In this document: piece by piece, positions 60,810 to 64,000 of the stretch | How positions within the stretch are numbered: position 1 is the stretch's first letter | Layout: every line of letters begins with the position of its first letter | Assembly: GCF_004799495.1 (NCBI RefSeq) | Contig: NZ_SSMY01000008.1 | Coordinates: forward strand, 385,186 to 449,185 | Direction: 5' to 3' | DNA length: 64,000 nucleotides | DNA from: Sphingomonas sp. | GTDB taxonomy: Bacteria; Pseudomonadota; Alphaproteobacteria; Sphingomonadales; Sphingomonadaceae | The notes under the pieces: generated by a model | Told to the model about the DNA's origin: nothing | Seen by the model: only the letters and a program-made list of their open reading frames with translations | Database searches by the model: none | Translations under genes and position numbers: made by a program

Positions 60810-61154
60810 CTAATAGACGCAGACCGAGAAATCGTCGCCCTTCCAGCACGCGCCATCGCGGCGCGAGCGGTGCGCGGGGCCCCAGCGCGAGTTTATCCCC
60901 GCCTCGGTCAGTCCGCGGACCTCCGCGACGCCCGGGCGCGTGACGTAGACGGTGATGCTCAGCGTCTCGCCGCCGAACGCGCGGCCGTGCGGCGGGGTGA
61001 CGGTGAAGGTGCCGCCCTTCGCGACCGTATATTGGCACGGCCCCGAATAGCTGACGCCCTCGGAATCGATGACGCAGCGCGCGGTCTTGGCGTGCGCGGG
61101 GATCGCGATGGTCAGCGCGGCCAGCGCGGCGGCGGCGAGGATCGGGCGGTGCAT
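60810..61154 (-). CDS. small secreted protein of unknown function
   Basis: 114 aa. Signal peptide ILAAAALAALTIAIPAHA, then a small domain with four Cys (ARCVIDSEG, GPCQYTV, GACWKGDDFSVCVY), probably two disulfides, exported to the periplasm. TFTVTPPHGRAFGGETLSITV is beta-rich. I do not recognise the family. Between the helicase and ABC-F genes. Confidence 0.7.
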   Translation of the reverse strand: MHRPILAAAALAALTIAIPAHAKTARCVIDSEGVSYSGPCQYTVAKGGTFTVTPPHGRAFGGETLSITVYVTRPGVAEVRGLTEAGINSRWGPAHRSRRDGACWKGDDFSVCVY

Positions 61155-61247
61155 GGCGGCTCCTTGGTGGGGTGACGAGGAACGGGGATCAGCCTATAGC
61201 GAACCGCGAAGCCGGGCAAACCCGCCCGCCGGCGACAGGAGGCCAGC

Positions 61248-61355
61248 TTGACCAAGAACGCGATCGCCCGATCCTTTGCTCTTGCTCAGGTAAATTATGT
61301 CTTCTCCAAAATCTGCCGTCGTCACTTTGGATTCGCTGTCGCTCTCGACGCCTGA
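61248..61355 (+). other. possible upstream ORF overlapping the ABC-F start
   Basis: A TTG at 61248, five bases after AGGAGG, opens a 35-codon frame (LTKNAIARSFALAQ...) that runs through the ABC-F ATG in another frame and stops at 61355. The ABC-F ATG itself has only a weak CAGG. Leader ORFs that attenuate ABC-F genes exist elsewhere; here it is only a possibility. Confidence 0.2.
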
Positions 61356-62880
61356 CGGCCGTCCGCTTTTTCACGATCTGACGCTTGCCTTCGGGCGCCA
61401 GCGCACCGGCATCGTCGGGCGCAACGGGTGTGGCAAGTCGACCTTGCTCCACGCGATCGACGGGAGCGTCGAGCCGGCGGCCGGCAGTATCGCGCGGCAC
61501 GGCAGCGTCGCTTTGCTGCGGCAGGATTGGGCCGATGCATCGATCCCGCTCGCCGAAGCGCTCGGAGTCGGGGATGCGCTCGCGCGGCTGCAGCGGATCG
61601 AGACGGGGGCGGGCGACGAAGCCGATCTCGCCGAGGCCGACTGGACGCTGGAGGCGCGGATCGACGCGGCGTTGGCCGATGTCGGAATGGCGGAGATCGA
61701 CCTCGACCGACCGCTCACGAGCCTGAGCGGTGGACAGCGCACCCGCGTCGCGATCGCCCGGGCGGTGATCGCCGCGCCCGATCTGCTGCTGCTCGACGAG
61801 CCGACCAACAATCTCGACGCCGACGGGCGCGCCGCGATCGCCGGGCTGATCGCAGGCTGGAAGGGCGGCGTGGTGGTCGCGAGCCACGATCGCGCGTTGC
61901 TCGAAGGGATGGACCGCATCGCGGAGCTGACCCCGATCGGCTGTCGGCTGGTCGCTGGCGGCTGGTCCGATTTCGTGGCGGTGCGCGACGCCGAGCGCGC
62001 GGCGGCAGCCACCGAGCTCGATCGCGCGGAGGGGGCTTTGCGCCAGACCGAACGCGCGGTGCAGGACCAACGCGAAAGGAAGGCGCGGCGCGACAAGGCC
62101 GGGCGCGCCTACGGCAAATCGGGGAGCGCGCCGAGGATCGTCGTCGGCGCTATGAAAGGGCGCGCGGAGAACACCGCGGCGCGACTGGGCCAGGTGGCAG
62201 ATCGCATGATCGGCGACGCGGAGGCAGAGCGCGCGACGGCGCGCGCGAAGGTCGAAGTGGTGACGCCGCTGAGCATCGACCTACCGCCGAGCGGGCTGTC
62301 GTCGAGCCGCGAGTTGCTGCGGATCGAAGGCGCCGTGATCGCGCGCGGCGAACGGCGGATCGGGCCGGTCGAGCTGTCCGTCCGCGGCCCTGAGCGCGTC
62401 GCGCTGTCGGGGCCAAACGGCGCGGGCAAGACCAGCGTCCTGGCGCTCGCGACTGGGGCGCTCGACCCGGTCGCGGGGAGCGTGTGGCGATCGGACCGGA
62501 TCGCGCTGCTCGACCAGCATGTCGGGTTGCTCGATCCGGGCGCGACGATCCTCGCCAACCTCCGCGCGCTCGCGCCTGACCTCTCCGACAACGAAGCGCG
62601 TGCCGCGCTCGCGCGCTTCGCGTTCCGCAACCAGGCGGCGGAGCGGGTCGTCGGGACGCTATCTGGCGGCGAGCGGCTCCGCGCGGGTCTCGCCTGCGTC
62701 CTGTCCGCCGCCCGCCCGCCGCAGCTCTTGCTGCTCGACGAGCCGACCAACCATCTCGACCTCGATTCGATCGAAGTGCTCGAAGCGGCGCTGCGCGGTT
62801 ACGATGGCGCGTTGCTGGTGGTCAGCCACGACCGCTCCTTCCTCGACGCGATCGGGGTCGAGCGGGAGGTCAGCCTTTAG
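61297..62880 (+). CDS. ABC-F family ATPase
   Basis: 527 aa soluble protein with two ABC domains and no membrane segments. The first domain has GRNGCGKST (41-49), LSGGQRTRVAIARA and LLLLDEPTNNLDADG. The second has GPNGAGKTS, LSGGERLRAGLA and LLLLDEPTNHLDLDS. The linker has KARRDKAGRAYGKSGSAPR. ABC-F proteins act on the ribosome, either as housekeeping translation factors or as antibiotic-resistance factors. This looks like the Uup/YheS housekeeping type, but it could be either. Stop overlaps the acyl-CoA dehydrogenase stop. Confidence 0.88.
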   Translation: MSSPKSAVVTLDSLSLSTPDGRPLFHDLTLAFGRQRTGIVGRNGCGKSTLLHAIDGSVEPAAGSIARHGSVALLRQDWADASIPLAEALGVGDALARLQRIETGAGDEADLAEADWTLEARIDAALADVGMAEIDLDRPLTSLSGGQRTRVAIARAVIAAPDLLLLDEPTNNLDADGRAAIAGLIAGWKGGVVVASHDRALLEGMDRIAELTPIGCRLVAGGWSDFVAVRDAERAAAATELDRAEGALRQTERAVQDQRERKARRDKAGRAYGKSGSAPRIVVGAMKGRAENTAARLGQVADRMIGDAEAERATARAKVEVVTPLSIDLPPSGLSSSRELLRIEGAVIARGERRIGPVELSVRGPERVALSGPNGAGKTSVLALATGALDPVAGSVWRSDRIALLDQHVGLLDPGATILANLRALAPDLSDNEARAALARFAFRNQAAERVVGTLSGGERLRAGLACVLSAARPPQLLLLDEPTNHLDLDSIEVLEAALRGYDGALLVVSHDRSFLDAIGVEREVSL

Positions 62881-64000
62881 AGCGAACGGCCAATGAGTTC
62901 TTTCATGATCTCGTTCGTCCCGCCGTAAATCCGGCTCACGCGCGCCGCGCGCCACATCCGGGCGATCGGGTATTCGTTCATGTACCCCGCGCCGCCATGG
63001 AGCTGGAGGCACTTGTCCATCACTTCCCATTGCAGCTCGGTATGCCAAAGCTTGGCCGCCGCACCTTCGGTCGGCGTGAGCTCGCCCTTCAGATGCCGCT
63101 GGATCCCCCAGTCGAGATGCGCCCAGCCGACCTGGAGCTTGGCGGCGAGATCGGCCAGCACAAACTTGGTATTCTGGAAATCGAACACCATCCCGGCGAA
63201 CGCTTTCCGCGTCTTGGTGAACTCCACGGTTTCATCGAACGCCTTTTGCGCCGAAGCCTGCGTGCCGATCGCGATCGACAGCCGTTCCTGCGGCAACTGG
63301 CTCATCAGGTAGATGAACCCCTTGCCCTCCTCGCCCAGGCAATTGGTCATCGGCACGCGGATGTCCTCGAAGAACAGTTCCGACGTGTCCGCGGCGTCCT
63401 GCCCGATCTTGTCGAGCTTCCTGCCCCGCTTGAACCCCTCGCGGTCGCTTTCGACCAGGATGATCGACATGCCCTTGTACGCGGGCTGCGCGTCGGGATC
63501 GGTCTTGGCGACGACGAGCACGAGGTCGGCGTTCTGGCCGTTGGTGATATAGGTCTTGCTACCGTTGACGACGTAATGGTTGCCGTCCTTGCGGGCGGAC
63601 GTGCGGATCGCCTGGAGGTCGGAGCCGGTGCCGGGCTCGGTCATCGCGATCGCGGTGATCGTCTCGCCCGATACGAGCCGCGGGAGCCACTGCTTCTTCT
63701 GCTCTTCACTGCCGTAATGTTCGATATAGCCGCTGACGATGTCCGACTGGAGCGAAAAGCCTGCGGGGACGCCGATGTACGACATCTCCTCATCGACGAT
63801 CGCGTTATAGCCGAAGTCGAGCCCCAGCCCGCCATATTCCTCGGGCACGGTCGGGCACAGCATCCCGATCTCGCCCGCCTTGCGCCAGAACTCCTTGGGT
63901 ACAAGGCGGTTCTTCTCCCAGTCGCCCACATTGGGCACGCCTTCCTTTTGCAGGAAACTGCGAACGGTCTGGCGGAAGGCCTCGTGATCCTCGTTATAGG
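62877..64000 (-). CDS. acyl-CoA dehydrogenase (partial, N-terminus beyond window)
   Basis: The frame continues to the window edge (YNEDHEAFRQTVRSFLQKEG visible at the cut end), leaving about 373 residues. FAD-dependent first step of beta-oxidation: AMTEPGTGSDLQAIRT (FAD-binding), GSKTYITNG, LQLHGGAGYMNEYPIARMWR and the C-terminal RIYGGTNEIMKELIGRS. The glutamate in GTNEI is not the catalytic base of short-chain enzymes; the base cannot be placed with certainty. Probably long- or branched-chain type. Convergent with the ABC-F gene. Confidence 0.92.
   Translation of the reverse strand, partial: YNEDHEAFRQTVRSFLQKEGVPNVGDWEKNRLVPKEFWRKAGEIGMLCPTVPEEYGGLGLDFGYNAIVDEEMSYIGVPAGFSLQSDIVSGYIEHYGSEEQKKQWLPRLVSGETITAIAMTEPGTGSDLQAIRTSARKDGNHYVVNGSKTYITNGQNADLVLVVAKTDPDAQPAYKGMSIILVESDREGFKRGRKLDKIGQDAADTSELFFEDIRVPMTNCLGEEGKGFIYLMSQLPQERLSIAIGTQASAQKAFDETVEFTKTRKAFAGMVFDFQNTKFVLADLAAKLQVGWAHLDWGIQRHLKGELTPTEGAAAKLWHTELQWEVMDKCLQLHGGAGYMNEYPIARMWRAARVSRIYGGTNEIMKELIGRSL

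Overview
The window comes from the chromosome of a high-GC Gram-negative alphaproteobacterium, most likely a member of the Sphingomonadales (Sphingomonas-like). The main clues are a circularly permuted, two-piece tmRNA gene whose tag reads ANDNEALAMAA, an orphan NDUFS4-type complex I accessory subunit, many small palindromic intergenic repeats of the kind common in sphingomonads, and compact operons with ATGA/GTGA stop-start overlaps. The species cannot be named from this window.

Layout. 1-4.4 kb: a cut Crp/Fnr regulator divergent from a TauD-type dioxygenase, then gor and pgi. 4.5-7 kb: lepB-rnc-era, a translation/secretion operon. 7-9.7 kb: a sirtuin and a kynU-kynA tryptophan-degradation pair. 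9.8-15.3 kb: a five-gene, fully overlapping acyl-CoA operon (acyl-CoA ligase, thiolase-fold protein without the nucleophilic Cys, DUF35 partner, MFS transporter, aldo/keto reductase). 15.3-20.6 kb: chorismate mutase, polyprenyl diphosphate synthase, a His-rich CDF metal exporter, hrpB and the NDUFS4-like gene. 20.6-23.9 kb: NUDIX, two TPM-domain proteins and LemA on the minus strand, then mscL. 24-27 kb: SRPBCC-ADH-SDR operon and an Rrf2 regulator. 27-30.6 kb: ssrA, class II aldolase, a second Crp/Fnr protein behind an FNR-like box, small proteins and a PilZ protein. 30.6-36.9 kb: an accessory region of orphan membrane, secreted and terminase-small-subunit-like genes, then a lower-GC module of a ParB-like protein, an orphan Dam methylase and two coupled small proteins. 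36.9-49.6 kb: the conserved block rimP-nusA-ylxR-infB-rbfA ... truB-rpsO-pnp on the minus strand. 49.7-64 kb: two paralogous secreted proteins with a phospholipase-C-like zinc motif, a PQQ-type sugar dehydrogenase, a fatty-acid/CoA cluster (two hotdog thioesterases, acyl-CoA synthetase, enoyl-CoA hydratase), nitroreductase, cupin, DEAD-box helicase, an ABC-F ATPase and a cut acyl-CoA dehydrogenase.

The most unusual theme is the palindromic repeats. A GIY-YIG nuclease gene flanked by 30-bp inverted repeats sits antisense in the nusA-ylxR gap. A gene-less element with ends of the same type (GTCATCCC...GGGACCCA) lies in frame inside hrpB, as a non-autonomous copy would. A second family (CCTCCCCGTTTACGGGGAGG) lies in frame inside truB, forms a perfect 42-bp palindrome carrying both stop codons of a convergent gene pair, and recurs after ssrA. 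A third, two-hairpin element occurs at both ends of the 30.6-34.1 kb accessory block, with stem changes that keep pairing. Together these suggest a small-palindrome mobile system in which the GIY-YIG protein could be the mobilising enzyme. That link is inference.

Limits: functions were read from translated sequence and motif recall only. No database, alignment, structure or promoter prediction was run. Both window ends cut genes.
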